From assembly GCA_947179155.2 (NCBI GenBank), contig OX359269.1, positions 50,059,024-50,123,023 of the forward strand: 64,000 bases of DNA. Direction: 5' to 3'. Under the pieces are notes generated by a model. The model was not told where the DNA came from. It searched no databases and worked only from the letters and a program-made list of their open reading frames with translations. The position numbers were made by a program, and so were the translations under genes. Positions 24,201 to 36,986 of this stretch are shown one piece after another. Each line of letters starts with the position of its first letter. Within the stretch, counting starts at the first letter, position 1. The DNA comes from Hedera helix. Lineage: Eukaryota > Streptophyta > Magnoliopsida > Apiales > Araliaceae.

Positions 24201-24772
24201 GACAGGTCGAGGGAAGTGAGCTCCGTCAAGGCGGAGAAGTTTCCGAATATGTCTCCGGCTATTTTGTTGCCGGACAGGTTGATTCCGGTGACTCGACTGG
24301 CGTTGCAGGAGATTCCGTGCCAGGTGCAGGGTGACGAATCCAGTGTATTCCACTGTTTGTATCTTCCTTGATTTACTCGATTTTGTGCTAAAAGGAATGA
24401 TCTCAAATCGAGCAGAACTTGTTTATCAGTGTCTAGTGAATCTCCGACAACATATTTACCTGTAATTCCCGACAACAAAAAACATTAATAACTGCAATTC
24501 CAAGAAATTTTATTTATTAGTTAACTCTTAAACTTAAGCAAGAAAATTTTATCAAATACTAATTAATCCTTGTAAGAAAATTTATCAAGAAACTAGGCAA
24601 ACACTACAGAATTGACATATGAATGGATTTTCCTGGCGGGGAAGTGATTTTGATTTGATTATATATATGCCAGAAAGAATCAATACATAAGGAATGGAGT
24701 AGTACCTGTAAGTACGATGAAGAAAAAAAGTGAAAGAGAGATATGTAGTTGAATAATTCTGCCTTCTGACAT
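21236..24772 (-). CDS. NILR1: LRR receptor-like kinase, NILR1 (At1g74360)-like
   Basis: Two exons, 24772-24706 and 24459-21236, encode 1096 aa. Exon 1 gives a hydrophobic signal peptide (MSEGRIIQLHISLSLFFFIV). The junction creates LTG|KYVVGDSLDTDKQVLL, matching the start of the mature At1g74360-type protein. The ectodomain has an N-terminal cap (Cys pair around PCTWHGISC), about 20 LRRs and an island of about 60 residues (ANDRITAGSGEC..KKC) before the last repeats, as in BRI1-like receptors. One transmembrane helix lies at about 725-750. The kinase starts at about 808: GRGGFGTVYRG loop, VAVKK lysine, HRDVKASN (RD type), DFG and GTIGYVAPE. In Arabidopsis NILR1 acts at the plasma membrane in immunity to nematodes. 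Orthology is inferred from architecture and the N-terminus; ligand binding cannot be read here. Confidence 0.95.
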
Positions 24773-24904
24773 GATCAGTGTAACAAAATGTTGTTGTTTT
24801 TCCTCCTCTTGATCACTAATTTAGATTGATTTGATGAACTTTTGAAATTTCATGGTTGAAATGAATCAAGAAAGAAAAAATTGTGAGCAGAGGTGTGCTT
24901 TAGG

Positions 24905-24916
24905 TATATATATATG
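24905..24916 (-). promoter_or_regulatory. TATA-like element of the receptor kinase gene
   Basis: TATATATATA-type stretch on the minus strand about 133-144 nt upstream of the ATG at 24772. It would place transcription start near 24875-24885. Positional inference. Confidence 0.4.
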
Positions 24917-24929
24917 TAAATACCACTTG

Positions 24930-26499
24930 GGTTTTGAATGAAAAAGAAACCAAACATGGAACAAATGCACGTACGCCATTGAATTTTTAAATGATTACAG
25001 TTTTATGCGTCTAATTATAATACGAATTGTTTAGTGATTAAATTTAATTAATGGGGTTAATTGTTTAATCACTGTTGAGGACTTGGGTGGTGTTATGTCG
25101 TTCTTGTCTTTTTGGTGGAAAGGAAGAGGAAGAGAGTTGCGAAATTTTGGAGGTAAATAAGAAGCTGAGTAGCCAACCATGAAGTGGGAAACCAAGAAAG
25201 CCGCCCAAGTTGACCACCTAATACCTACTGCTTTACATGGGTGTTTGAATAAATAGAGTCAGAGGTTTTGTCTAATGTTTTTCATCTCATTTTGGTACAT
25301 GTAATGGATTCCGTCACTAATTTCCACTTTTCTACGACTGCGGCGACTGTAATTCATCTTTTTGTACGAGATTTATGCTTAATGAATTTTTCTCGTAGTT
25401 AGTGTGAATTATAATGAGATTAGTATATTAAAGTTTTAATATTGATTAGGTAAGGTTAGTAATTGATTACCTGTAAGTTGTCTAAAAATTATTTTTAGGC
25501 CAAATTTTTTTCTACAAATTCAAAAGCATCTTTACAAGATCTCCACCAAGGGGTGTTGATAAATGTTTTGTTTTAGTAGCTTAAATTAATTTATTTTTAA
25601 TTATTATTTAATTAAAATATGATTACAATAAATAGGGAAATTTTTTGAAAAATTACAGTATCATATTTATATATATACATACTGTTAAAACAATATTTAG
25701 TCAATTTTGAGCAACTTTGAATATCTTTTTATATTTATTATTGTGTATTTATGTGTAAATATTATGTTTGTTACGCAAATTTGTTACGTTTATTCCCTTA
25801 GAACTTGGCCATTTATATACAGCTTCCTAATGGGAGTTGTGATGTGCTCATCCATGCACATACCAAATATTTATGATTGCATGGTTTTATGGATGGAGTA
25901 AAAAGAGTTGATATTTAATCTTTTCTTAGACGAACTCTTACTTTGTGATAGAGATCTGAAATAAAATAATTATGTGAAGCAAGTGCAACATTACCAATTT
26001 TAGTAATAGATTGATGTATAGGAATCTTTGATCTAAAATTTTGGTATTTATGTATTTATATCGAAGTCTTGTAAGGGAGTATAATTTTACACTTGTTTTT
26101 CAAATTAATTGATTTTAGCTCCCAAAATATAATTTTAATAATTATTAATTAATTGATTTTTTCTATGTATAAAACCCCGTCCTTAATTTTATTGTAATAG
26201 GCTATGCTAATTTTTTTATCATATAAAATTAAATTAATCATAATTATTTATCTTATGACATGAAATGATGATTATGAGTTTAGCGATTTTTTAATTTTGA
26301 TCCACAGGCTAAAGAATTGTTATTAATTACGATTTAATGACAAAATTATTATATGTGTGCAGTTATTCATATTTTGTGCAATCTTATTGTAAAGAAATGA
26401 CCTCTAAACATGTAATTGCTGATTTTAACAAAAATAAAAAATTGAATGATAAAAATTATTACCTTTGGTAAAAAAAAAAAAATCATATTTACTTAATGA
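24930..26499. other. gene-free AT-rich region
   Basis: Upstream region of the receptor kinase gene, then AT-rich DNA. No coding sequence or transposon ends recognised. Confidence 0.4.
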
Positions 26500-27755
26500 G
26501 TTAGATGTGTTAAAAATTTAACCACTACTATCAAACTACTTAAGGAAGGCACCACTGTACAATATCATCAAGACAAATAAACCTACGATGAAAGGATCAA
26601 AAAAGATTATTGTGCACGCTTTACCATGTTAAGTAGCATGCATAATGATCTTATTGGCGAATTTGAGTTTTGTAAAATTGTAAAGAAAATATGGGATGTG
26701 CTTAAGAAATTCTATGATGGGACTACTACTACTAGGCTATGCGAGTTTAATTATAAGTTGGACCGTTACAAAAAGGAGCCTAAATACACTATGGTGGAGC
26801 ACCTTTGAGTAATATTGGTCATGATTCGCGAGCTTAGTGTTGTTGGCACAACATTTACTGAAGAGAGCAACACATTCAAGTTGTGCTCAGGCCTTAGTCT
26901 GATACTTGGAAGTCTTTTACAATAACTATGATACATAATGATAGTATCAAAATTCCTACTAATCTTAAAAGGCATCTTGAGCTTAAATATGAGCGTCATG
27001 GTGCCAAAGATGACAGCTTTGTCTTCATAGCTTAAATTGGTCCGCACAATACAAAAGGTAAGAGTAATAGACAAACTAAAAGCAATGATTAGGTTAAGGC
27101 TGAAGCACCAAAACAAAAGGGTAATACTAAACACCGTAGAGGTAAAAGAAAAGAAAAAAAGAAGATGACTTGTTATAACTATCAGAAGGTTAAATATTTT
27201 TCTTGTGAATGCATCGAGTAAAAAAGAAGTTGGACATTCCTATGTCATGAAACAAAGACCTTTTGTTGCTACTCTAGCTTATATTCCTAAATTCACATAA
27301 TGAGGTTCCATAGGTATTAGTCTAGAAAAGTAGCAGAGTTGATGAAGATTGATATGAGAGTTTAAGGAAGATATTTATCTGGCATCACATTCAACTGTTG
27401 GTTATGTTATGTGCATGCAACTATTTTTAAACTTTATATATTATACTATGTATATAAAATTAATTTTTTAAGTGAGCATACCAAGTCAAATGGGGTTAAA
27501 TGTATTTCTAAAATGTAACCGGTGAAGGATTAGAAACGTTCAACATAATGTGATCGACTGGTATAGGACATGTCTAAATTCTTTTAGGAGATGTCTCATG
27601 CTAGCGATGATGGAGACTTAGTATGTGTGCTCCCGCCCTTGATATCATTTCTCGCCAGTCCTATGCTAAGGCACCTATAAGACAAAATCTAAAGATGATT
27701 GATTTGAGATGAGTACATAGTTTTATAACTCAAGTTTTTGAGCGGGAGATGTAAA
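26500..27755 (+). mobile_element. relic of a Ty1/copia retrotransposon (gag fragment and possible PPT)
   Basis: Broken translation of a copia-type gag (UBN2 domain). It includes MLSSMHNDLIGEFEF, KIWDVLKKFYDGTTTTRL, YKLDRYKKEPKYTMVEHL, then in shifted frames IRELS..GTTFTEE and a lysine-rich tract. A damaged zinc knuckle (C-Y-N-Y..F-S-C-E-C, against the usual CX2CX4HX4C) lies near 27170-27215. Many stops and frameshifts show that it is dead. Near 27740 the text GAGCGGGAGATGT resembles the polypurine tract that precedes a 3' LTR. There is no protease, integrase or RT, so most of the internal region has been lost. Confidence 0.75.
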
Positions 27756-28562
27756 TAATTAATCTGGGTCGGACCCGTAGATTATGGACATCCACTTGAG
27801 TATAGATATTGGATAACTCAATTGGGATTGGGAGAGTTTATTATCACTTGGAATTATTTCAAATAATATTTGATATGGTCAGGACTCTTAATGAGATATG
27901 TTTCCTGATTTAGTCAATTGTAGACTTATCTCATATCATATTGCAGAGCCAAGAAAAAATAACGTATTATTTTTTCCATACGATTTTTTTCTCTCTCCCC
28001 CTCTCAATATTTATCTTTAGTATTTTTAACCTTCTATCAATAGACTTGAGTATACTTTGTGGGAACAGTCAATTTCGTTCGCATCGTTTCTAATAACAAC
28101 TTCATATTTATGAGAAGTCGTACGTGGAATCGTAATAACTGTTGCGTTTGTGAAATTGCTTGTAGATTTTCATTCCGGTTCAACCGCATTTACTTTATAA
28201 ATACTAACCTACTCATATATAAGTTATTACGTGTTTACGTGTTAGGTTCCATTCAATTTAACATTAATTATTATAATGTTCTCACCGTTAGCTTAAAGAG
28301 CATTTATATTAAAAAATTGAATATGGTTAGTGCATTATCTTCATTTTGAAGATTGATGGGACTAGGTTCAAATACAAGGAACAAGCCTTGATTTTCCTAT
28401 TATTTATGGAGAATCTTTAGGTTCACTGGTCATATGGTGATCGACCGCATTACAAGGTTGTGAATAACACTAGTACATGGTGGCAAATTAAATTCGGTTT
28501 TAATATAATAGATCAAAACTATCACGAAATGGTTATGTGGGTGAATCCGATTCTTAATTCTC

Positions 28563-28597
<35 letters not shown>

Positions 28598-29331
28598 GAC
28601 CTACGTGTGGCGTGTCTATCTGGCAGTAAATCTTGTAAGATGTTTTGACTGAAAATTTGTTCAATTTAAAACAATAATAATTCAAAGTTTTGTTAATAAC
28701 ATAATTTTTTGGTTGAACAAGTTTACATATAAACAAAATTATGGCAAACGTGGATGGTATAATTGTCTCTCTTTATAGTATATAGTGTATAATTGTCAAT
28801 ATTTTTATTTTTATGACAAGAGAGGGGAGAGAAAAATAGGAATAAAAGAACAAAAAAATAATATTCAGATAGGAAAAAAATATATAGACACGTAGATATG
28901 TTATAAAAAATAAACTTATATTATAAACATAAATCAAGTATGATTTAATGGCCCAATTTTTTTGAATTTAAAGGATGCAAATATTTCTAACAAGTTTTGG
29001 GAGAAAATTCAAAGAAAACAACTTTGTTGGCCTGCGTTAAGTATTCCGATGGCACAGTCAAAAATTGAATGCCGAGCTTTCTTGGTTTTATACTAAGCTT
29101 TTCCTCGGTGCAAATCCAGCAAACGATTTTGACGGCTTTAGTCAAATATATGTTTCCATCAAGCCGCGTAAATCCTTCTCAGTAGGTACCACCTGATTTG
29201 GCCCTTGTGTGTTTTTTCTTTTCTTATTTTATTTGTGACATTTTTCAAACTTCTTCGTATTCTCCTGGAAATCAATTCTTTTTATTTTTTTAGTGGGCAT
29301 TTTTTGTTACTTTGAAAAAATCAATAAAAAG

Positions 29332-29333
<2 letters not shown>
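27756..29333. other. gene-free region, possibly LTR remnant then AT-rich DNA
   Basis: Starts just after the polypurine-like tract, so the first few hundred bases may be a decayed 3' LTR. I could not find its end. An (AT)n tract lies at 28565-28595. No genes. Confidence 0.4.
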
Positions 29334-29408
<75 letters not shown>

Positions 29409-29426
29409 ATATACACACACACACAT
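29334..29426. repeat. compound microsatellite (TA)n(TG)n(TATG)n(CA)n
   Basis: About 38 bp of TA, 20 bp of TG, five TATG units and a CA run. The TG and CA parts are complementary, so the block can fold back on itself. Confidence 0.95.
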
Positions 29427-29623
29427 AAGGTTCAAACTTCTCACCTACTAATTGCATATAGTAATCAATTAGTCACAAAATATACATGTTATATATAAAT
29501 CTTTTGTAGTTTTGTCATAACATATTATAACAAATTAAGTTCTAGACCAGAATCATATAAAACTTCGTAACTGGAGCCTAGTTAATTTAAATGGGATATT
29601 GTAATAATTATACATAGGGTCTA

Positions 29624-29838
29624 CTTAATGTGTGTCCTAAGGGCACACACTAAGCGTGAAAAATAAGAGATATGACTCGCTAAAAATTATTTCTTTATAT
29701 AGTTACACTGAATTCAATACATGGGGTCCATTAGTATATTATTTTTTTATACATTGAATTCAGTGCGCCTACATAAACAAATAATAATATTATACATTTT
29801 TTTCGCGCTTAGTGTGTATCCTAAGGACACACATTAAG
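29624..29838. mobile_element. 215-bp MITE with about 41-bp inverted repeats
   Basis: The left end, CTTAATGTGTGTCCTAAGGG and about 20 more bases, is repeated inverted at the right end (through CTAAGGACACACATTAAG) with few mismatches. The interior contains a smaller inverted pair around CACTGAATTCAATAC and ATTGAATTCAGTG. No target duplication was clear, so I cannot assign a superfamily. Confidence 0.8.
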
Positions 29839-30029
29839 AAAATCCTTATACATATATAGCAGCCTAGCTCCAAAATCACCCCATATTCACTTATTATCTT
29901 CAACTTTGCCAAATGTCACCACTAAATTCCAAACGGCAACAACCATCACACTCTAAGGAATTCTAGGGTTTCTCCTTCAATTAACATAAGATTTTTTCAA
30001 AGTGGGGGATACAAAATGTTAAGACTAAT

Positions 30030-30325
30030 GTTACGTTTGAATTGAGAGAATACAATAAATTAATAAATAAAATAAAAAATAATATATTTGATGATCATCT
30101 TGAAGAATAAGTCATTCAAGTGAAATGAAAAATCATTTTATTTTCTTGATTTTTAATTCACGTGGGAGGTGATATAATAAAATTCATTATATTAGAATGA
30201 ATATATGTGATAATTTTATCATTATATTACACTACCCACCACTATTAATAACTAAACATACACTTGAAATATTTTGAAATTATTTTATCTCATTCTCAAT
30301 TTTATTTGTTCAATCCAAATACAGC
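30030..30325 (-). mobile_element. MITE copy A (GTTACGTTTG family, 296 bp)
   Basis: The left end is GTTACGTTTGAATTGA and the right end CAATCCAAATACAGC, inverted. Read on the minus strand the whole element aligns with the one at 54345-54641, including ATTTCAAGT.TATGTTT and GATAAAATTATCA. So the two are members of one family in opposite orientation. Confidence 0.8.
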
Positions 30326-30655
30326 ATAAAAATAATAATAAGATATTATGTATATATAGTGATATAGTATCTCATATACATGATGAGTAATTAAGTTACA
30401 CACACGGTTGACTATATTAAAACAAACAATTCGAAAGAAGTGGACTGACTATAAATAAAATAAAATAAATTAAGAAGAATTAGGTAACACACATTCAACA
30501 CTAAAAATATGCCTATTAAAAGAGAGGTTAAAATCTAGGGCCACAAACATAGATAGATATTGGTCAAAGGAAGGGGATGCTTAATTTCCTCCTAGAGTTG
30601 TTGGCCTCCTTTTATAAATTCAATTGTTTAATGTCTCAACTCTCTAAGAAACTGT

Positions 30656-30659
<4 letters not shown>

Positions 30660-30737
<78 letters not shown>
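30660..30737. repeat. (CT)n(AT)n microsatellite
   Basis: About 44 bp of CT repeat directly followed by about 34 bp of AT repeat. Confidence 0.97.
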
Positions 30738-30742
<5 letters not shown>

Positions 30743-33700
30743 TCACCCTGTCTACATTTGTTGAAAGTTTAGAGGGATGTCATTTTCTATATACACATGA
30801 TTAACCAGGTTTATAAATTAGATAAATGAAAATGGATGACATGCACGTGTGACCCTGATGGATGGCGAGTCTTAGGTTTTAGCTCTTGTTGAATTTGTTT
30901 TAACTAAATTATCAAGGATACATAGTCAATAATTTGTTCATATATATATACATACATATAAAAGGTGATCTAAGAGAGTCTTAACTAATTTTTTTATTAT
31001 AAAAACTCAAAAATAAAAAAATAATTTTAAGAGTGAAATTACGTCGTTTTGTTAAGTAGTCTTAGTTAAACTTGACTAAGGCATTGTCTTAGATAAAAAA
31101 AAATTAATATATATATATATATTATAAAGCGTGAGACTTTAAAACAGTTTTTTTTTGTATAATTGGCCTACAAATTGTAGTAAAAAAATCTTATTAAAAT
31201 TGGTAAAATAGTGATAAGAGAGAAAAAAATCCTATCAAATAACCCCCACTTTACACGATTTATCTTTTCAATTTTCACCCAAATTAATTGTATTTATGCA
31301 TAGCTATTTCTCTTTCTTCTTAATTATCCAGAAAGAAAAACCTATTTCTGTCTCTCTACTCCTTTCACGGCTTCACCAGACATCACCCATGATTATTTGA
31401 AAAAAATTGTTCACCAGATATAACAATCTACATCTAATGTTCCATAACACTCAATTCTTATACCGTGTTCATCAAGTAAGCAATTACGTGCGTCTTTATC
31501 ATTTGGCATTTTTCCTTTGTTATTTTCTTACTAATATTAATTTTTTGTTTCTTACTTTCTCTCTTTTGCATTTTTTTTATATTTTAACTTTCACCATTAA
31601 AATTATTATGCTATCTGGAATTATAAATATGTTTTTTGAGTGAATTATAAGAAAAAAATTATTTGTTTTTAAAGTTTGTGATAAGCATGTAAGTGTGCTA
31701 TTTCATTAAATTAAATTTTGTTCAATATTAGGGGAAAATTACAATTTTATGTTCAATATTATTTAATATTTTTACTAATTATTTTATACGCATCACGTGT
31801 GATTCAACGACTAGTCTATTATTAAAAAAAAAGAGAAAAAAAAATACCACTTTTCTTGAAATTATTATAGGCTTTTTTCTTGGGTTCAAACCCCTCTAGC
31901 TCCATATGATATGATTATAATTAATTAATAATATATAAAAATAAAAATAAAAAAAGTTCTAGTACAAAAGTAATTTGGTATGTCAGGATGAGCATTTGTA
32001 AAATCAACAAATCGGATTATTATTTAAAATATATTATGAGAAAGTAGGAGTATTAAAACACGAATAAAAGACCTTTGAATAAAAGACTTTTGACCAGCAG
32101 CTTTGCTTGTTGGACAAATTAAAATAGGATTTCGTTTCATGGTTGTTGCGAAATTTACTTGCAACTTGCGTGTATGACCCAAATAAGATACGAATAAAAG
32201 GTTACGACAAATCCGTGATTAAATAAATAGGATGCGTAAACAACTTTTATGATTAAAATCCAAGAATAAATCTTATTTATTAAAATAACATTTTTTTTCC
32301 TTTGTTTAGCAAGAGGAATTTTTGTGCTACAAGTAGACACCGTGACATATAATTTATAAATTAAAATAAATATATGAGTAATTGATTAATATGTCATCTA
32401 TTAGTTTTTTTCTTTTATTTCAATATAAATATTTATTTTTTATTTAAAATTTCATGGGAATTCATGTGGAATATTTATAGTATTTATTTTGTCTCGGATA
32501 AAGAGTATCGAAGTGTTCAATTCTCAAAATTGTAAACTTTGAAATTGAGGGTAGTTTATGTAAATTTAAAAATAAAAAATTGATAATATTTTTAGATAAT
32601 TGATAATAGTTATAATTATACAAATTAAACGTAAATAAATCTATATCATATTTGAAATTGAATTCAAATGTAGGTTTGATAATTAGAAAGAAAAAAAACA
32701 TACAAAGAGAAACTATTAATCTCAATTAATAAAGTCAAAAGAAAAAATTATCACTTTTTAGTATTAAAATTATTTTAAAACCTTTTCATTTTCATCTTTT
32801 ATCCTTCTCATTATAATTTCTCCAATTAATTGTTCTCTCGATCTACCCTGTGTCTCTCTAGTTCCTATCCCACCCCTCAAATAACTAACAACATAAAAAA
32901 AAATATCATAATTATGCGGATAAATTTAAATATTAATTTTTTTTAATTATTAAAAAATAAAATATGATATAAATTTTAATATTATATTTTATTTTTTAAT
33001 AATTAAGATAAATAGAATATTTAAATGTTGTGTCATGCTGTTAGGAAGGGAACCATTGCGTCACTCGACCTCGTAGTCGAAACCCTAAACCTTAACTTTT
33101 GATGATAAGAAAATTCCAATCAGACGATAAGAAAATCTTAACTTATGCCTAGTTGGTTCCACATAATTGGGGCAATTTTGGCCGGACGGAAGAGAGAATT
33201 TACCTGATGAAAAAAAGCTGATGTTGGTGAGAAAGAGAGAGCGAGGCTGTTCATGGTCCGTGTGGAATTCAAATTTCATCATCGTTGCTTGAAAATTTTC
33301 TAAAAAGATTCAATCTTGATTTACAAGGCTCCGTTTTGCTTAAAAATTTACTCAAAACTAAGTGGGGGGTTTTACTCCCAGAAATTAAAACAATTATCAT
33401 CTGCAAACCTAGCAAAGCTGTTCGTTTATACTAGTTAGTATTTCGATTCTTCTAGGGAAGACATACACTTAGTTTAGATTCTTTGATCATTCGGAGCATC
33501 TTTTGTAGTTAAATACCGAAGCATTGTTTTTGTTCTTTTTTTTTTTTTTCAGAGTTTGATTGTATATGATGTGATATGTTTAAAGAACCCCAGCAGCATC
33601 TTACTGGCTGGTAACTGAAAGTTGATAAATATGATTGATCCTTGTTTATTCTTGTGAACACAATCCATTCATAAAAGCAGTACATCTCACTATGGCTCGC

Positions 33701-33744
33701 TAGTAATTAATTAGCCCTATCGGAGAATTTCTAAGACTAGAATT
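30738..33744. other. gene-free AT-rich region
   Basis: No supported gene over 3 kb. A small palindrome of TTATTAAAAAATAAAATA-type sequence with its complement lies at about 32945-33005. A slightly GC-richer patch at 33060-33290 contains AACCCTAAACC and a donor-like CAG|GTAAAT on the minus strand; it could be an untranslated exon or promoter fragment, but I cannot support a gene. The 3' UTR of the WEB-family gene lies at the right end. Confidence 0.4.
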
Positions 33745-35710
33745 TCATTTCATGTTGAGAATCTTACCTAATGGCTGATATATTTTAGGAGGCTCAACAT
33801 CCTTTCTAAAACTCTTCTTTCTGCTAGTAATTGATTCATCCCTAAGTGCTACTAAAGCAGCCTTTCTCCTTTCCTCCTTTTGCACTCTCCGCCTTCTTAT
33901 CTGTTCCTCAAGTGCTGCTTTAGCGGTCTCTGCCACTTCTGCCCTGCACGCTGCCTGTTCTGCTCGTGTCCTAAACTCCCCAATTCTTACTGTTGCAATC
34001 TCCAATTCTTTCTTCAAATTTTCCATCTCCTGCTCTTGAGCTTGATCCGCCTTCTCAGCCTTTTTTACCAAGGCCTCATATTCTTCCACTGAAATTGTGA
34101 CGTGTCTTTCTGTTTCATCTCCTCTCTTTTCTTCTTCTGATTTTGACTCGTCTATTTCTGGAACTTCTTCGTCCTGAGAATAGTTTTGAGTTTCTTCATC
34201 CCATTTGCCTGCTTCTTTTAATCTTCGGATCTCTTTCTTGGCTTCCTCTGCTTCTGATGCTAGCTGTTGAGTGGCAAGGTGTAGCGCTGAGATTTCACGC
34301 TTGGCTCTTTCTTCAGCTGCCTCAGTAGCGGCAGTTTTTGATCTCCCTCTATGTAGCTCAGATTTCAGTAATGCAATCTCAACTTGTGCTTCAGTCTCTC
34401 TAGCACTAATCTCCTCCACCTCACTCCTAATCTTCTCGAACTTGTCTGTTATCGTTTCAACATCACAATTGAGGCGGTCTACCTCTTCATTTGCATTCTT
34501 GAGTTCTAGTTTTAACCGACTCAAATCCATTTCCAGCGAGTTAATATGACCGCCTTTATTTGAGTTCTCTCCCACCAGCAGCTCCATATCAGAAATTAGC
34601 TGGTTTATATCATTAGCGGCATCAGATGTAGCTTTCTTAGCTGAATTGTGCAGCTCATTTACTTGCTGAAGTTCCAACTGCAGTGACTCAATTAGCATAG
34701 ACTTTTCCAGTAGCTTGTTCTCCAAATTCTGCATCAATTTCAACTGATTTCTCATTGATTCCAACTCTTCTTGTGTTTCCACTACTGATTTCGTGGCTAA
34801 CAGGAACTCAGCCTGCTTCTCGGAAATAACTGCAGTTTTTTCTTTTTCTGCCTCCATAGCAGCCAGCTGCAAATGAATAATAGTCTCATTAAGCTCCGAT
34901 ACATGCCCTATGAGCTCTGCTGTCTTCCCCTTCTCCATGTTTAAAGCAGTTTCCATCAGTTCTGCCTGTTTCATTGCCTCAAGCTTTGCGTCTCTGTCTG
35001 CCACAAGTTCTACCTCCATGTTAAGCAACTCCCCTTTTGTAGACTTCAACTCGCTTATAACATGAGAAAGTTCCCCCTGAATCTTTACACTTTCTGACAA
35101 TTGTTCTTCCATCTCCTTTATCTTGGATTCAAGTTCATCTATCCCCGTTCTAGCTTCTCTGCATTCATTAATGTATATATCTCTCTCAAACTCGGTGTTC
35201 TTCAACAGGATGAAAAGTTCGTCCGCAGTTTTTTGATAGTGATCTAGCCTAAGTAGGGTTTGCTTGTGGGAGGAGTTCTTTGCCTCCAGTTGAAATTTAA
35301 AGTTTGTCAGGTCCTGCAATAGGTGTTCAAGCTCTTTTTCTTTGTCTGGCTGCTGATTAAAGACACAAGAAAAAGTATCGGCATAAGTATTGATCTTATA
35401 GGATAGTGTGTATTATACTAAAAACATGACATTTTTAGAAATTATATTTCAGTCAATACGAGTTTTAGTTCAACCGAGTTCTCCTAGATTGAATGATTGA
35501 TACCATGATTTCATGCAAACTTATATAATCAGTTTTGAAGTAGATCACTGTTTTTATAAGCAATTGATAATGGAATTTGCTGCTTGGGTGTCTGCAGTTT
35601 CAACATACATTGTTGCAGGCAGGCCAGCTTCTTTTCTGATCGCTTTTCTCACCAAACAAGGACAGTGCAGCTTGGACTGACTCAATGGATTTTGTGTCAA
35701 TTTCTCCCAT
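33745..35710 (-). CDS. PMI2: WEB-family coiled-coil protein, PMI2/PMI15-like
   Basis: Two exons, 35710-35609 and 35352-33745, encode 569 aa. Exon 1 gives MGEIDTKSIESVQAALSLFG, the diagnostic start of PMI2-type proteins. The junction reads ..ACNN|QPDKEKELEHLLQDL. The remainder is almost continuous heptad-rich coiled coil (many E, K, L, A) to about residue 430. An acidic linker (SQDEEVPEIDESKSEEEK) and the block HVTISVEEYEALVKKAEKA follow, then a basic tail (RRRRVQKEERRKAA.. PPKIYQPLGKIL). In Arabidopsis PMI2 works with WEB1 in the cytoplasm to control the speed of blue-light chloroplast movement, through chloroplast actin filaments. PMI15 is a close alternative that sequence alone does not exclude. 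A further 5' UTR intron is likely (acceptor near 35780, donor near 36042). Confidence 0.9.
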
Positions 35711-36986
35711 GCTTGCTTAAAAATGAACAGATATAGTTTTTGCTTGCTTCACAAATTCTGACAAAGCAATCTGCAAAATTATAGAAGCATGTATGTAGTA
35801 ACCTTAGTAACTGTTTTAGTAATACAAGGTGAAAACATTAAAGATAAGTTTTAAGCTACTTCGAAAAGGAAAATATCTATAATGATCGAAGGATATATAA
35901 AGTTCATTTTTCCAATAAATAAATAAATAAATTCAGTGTCAAGTGTATCAGTTCTTTACCAAGAAAATAGAATTCCCATATAGTACAGTGTGCAGAAACA
36001 AAATTTAAAGAGAAACCCGAACAAACTCGAAACCTGTTTACCTGGGAATTTTGATGGAGAAGAGCAGAGAACATACGGTGTGGGAATAGGCAATGTGAAC
36101 GTTAATCTGGTAGCTTTATTGTTTATTTGAAGGAGATTTGGATGAATCGAGGTGCCCGGTTTTTGTCTCAATGGAAGAATTCAAAGGGGATGATGTTCTC
36201 AAGTCCTCAACAACGTTGTAGAGATATCTCGTCCAAGAACAGCTGTTGCACTTTGTGGTCTCATCTTTCTTTTTCACGCTGAACTCTTTTTTATTAATTC
36301 TTTTGTACATTTGCTGCTTGTAGTCTTTTCAATTCCTGCTCGACCTTATTTTGAAAACCAAATCCCATTTTCATGTCATTGTCTTTGTCCAGGAGGAACG
36401 AGAAAATGAACGAAAACATCCAACCGTCTTACTTGATGCATATATATGTTCTTGTGTGTGATTGTCTAAACATGTAATGAGTTTTGGAGCCAATGGCTTG
36501 TTTTAGGAATTGGGTAATAGAGTGATTGTTTTATGAGTATCACTTATTAAAGACAAAATAAAATGGAGTTAATGTGTTGGAGGCCGGATGATATCGACCC
36601 AGGTGGAATTATGCTTTGTCTGCCATCGCCGTGTAAGATGTCTCTCACCAGTATTGTATTGTATTGTTTAAAATTAAATTAATATAATTTAAGAATTTTA
36701 AATTTAAAAATATCTCAAATTTATTTTAAAAAGTTAATATTGATCTTGCATTTTGTAATGCTCCATCATTTCTATATTATAAGATCATTATTGATTTTTT
36801 GAAGTCAATACTTTTAAACTCAAAATTGACATAAATTCCTTTAATTTTAATCAATACAATTATAAAATTTGCAAATTATTTAAAAGCTTCATTATTTCAT
36901 AATTTTTAATTAGTTATGACAATTTTAAATTTATAAATATTTCATAATTAAATTTTAAAAATGGATAATAATTTATAACTCAAAAC
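35711..36986. other. 5' leader of the WEB gene and spacer
   Basis: It probably holds an untranslated exon of the WEB-family gene (minus, about 36042 upward), ending AATTCCCAG|GTAAACAG, and its promoter. The rest (about 36400-36978) is AT-rich with no gene. Confidence 0.45.

Noticed and set aside
33085..33282. Minus-strand 65-aa ORF near an AACCCTAAACC motif
   Set aside because: No recognisable domain; the telomere-like motif is a single unit and not an interstitial telomere array.
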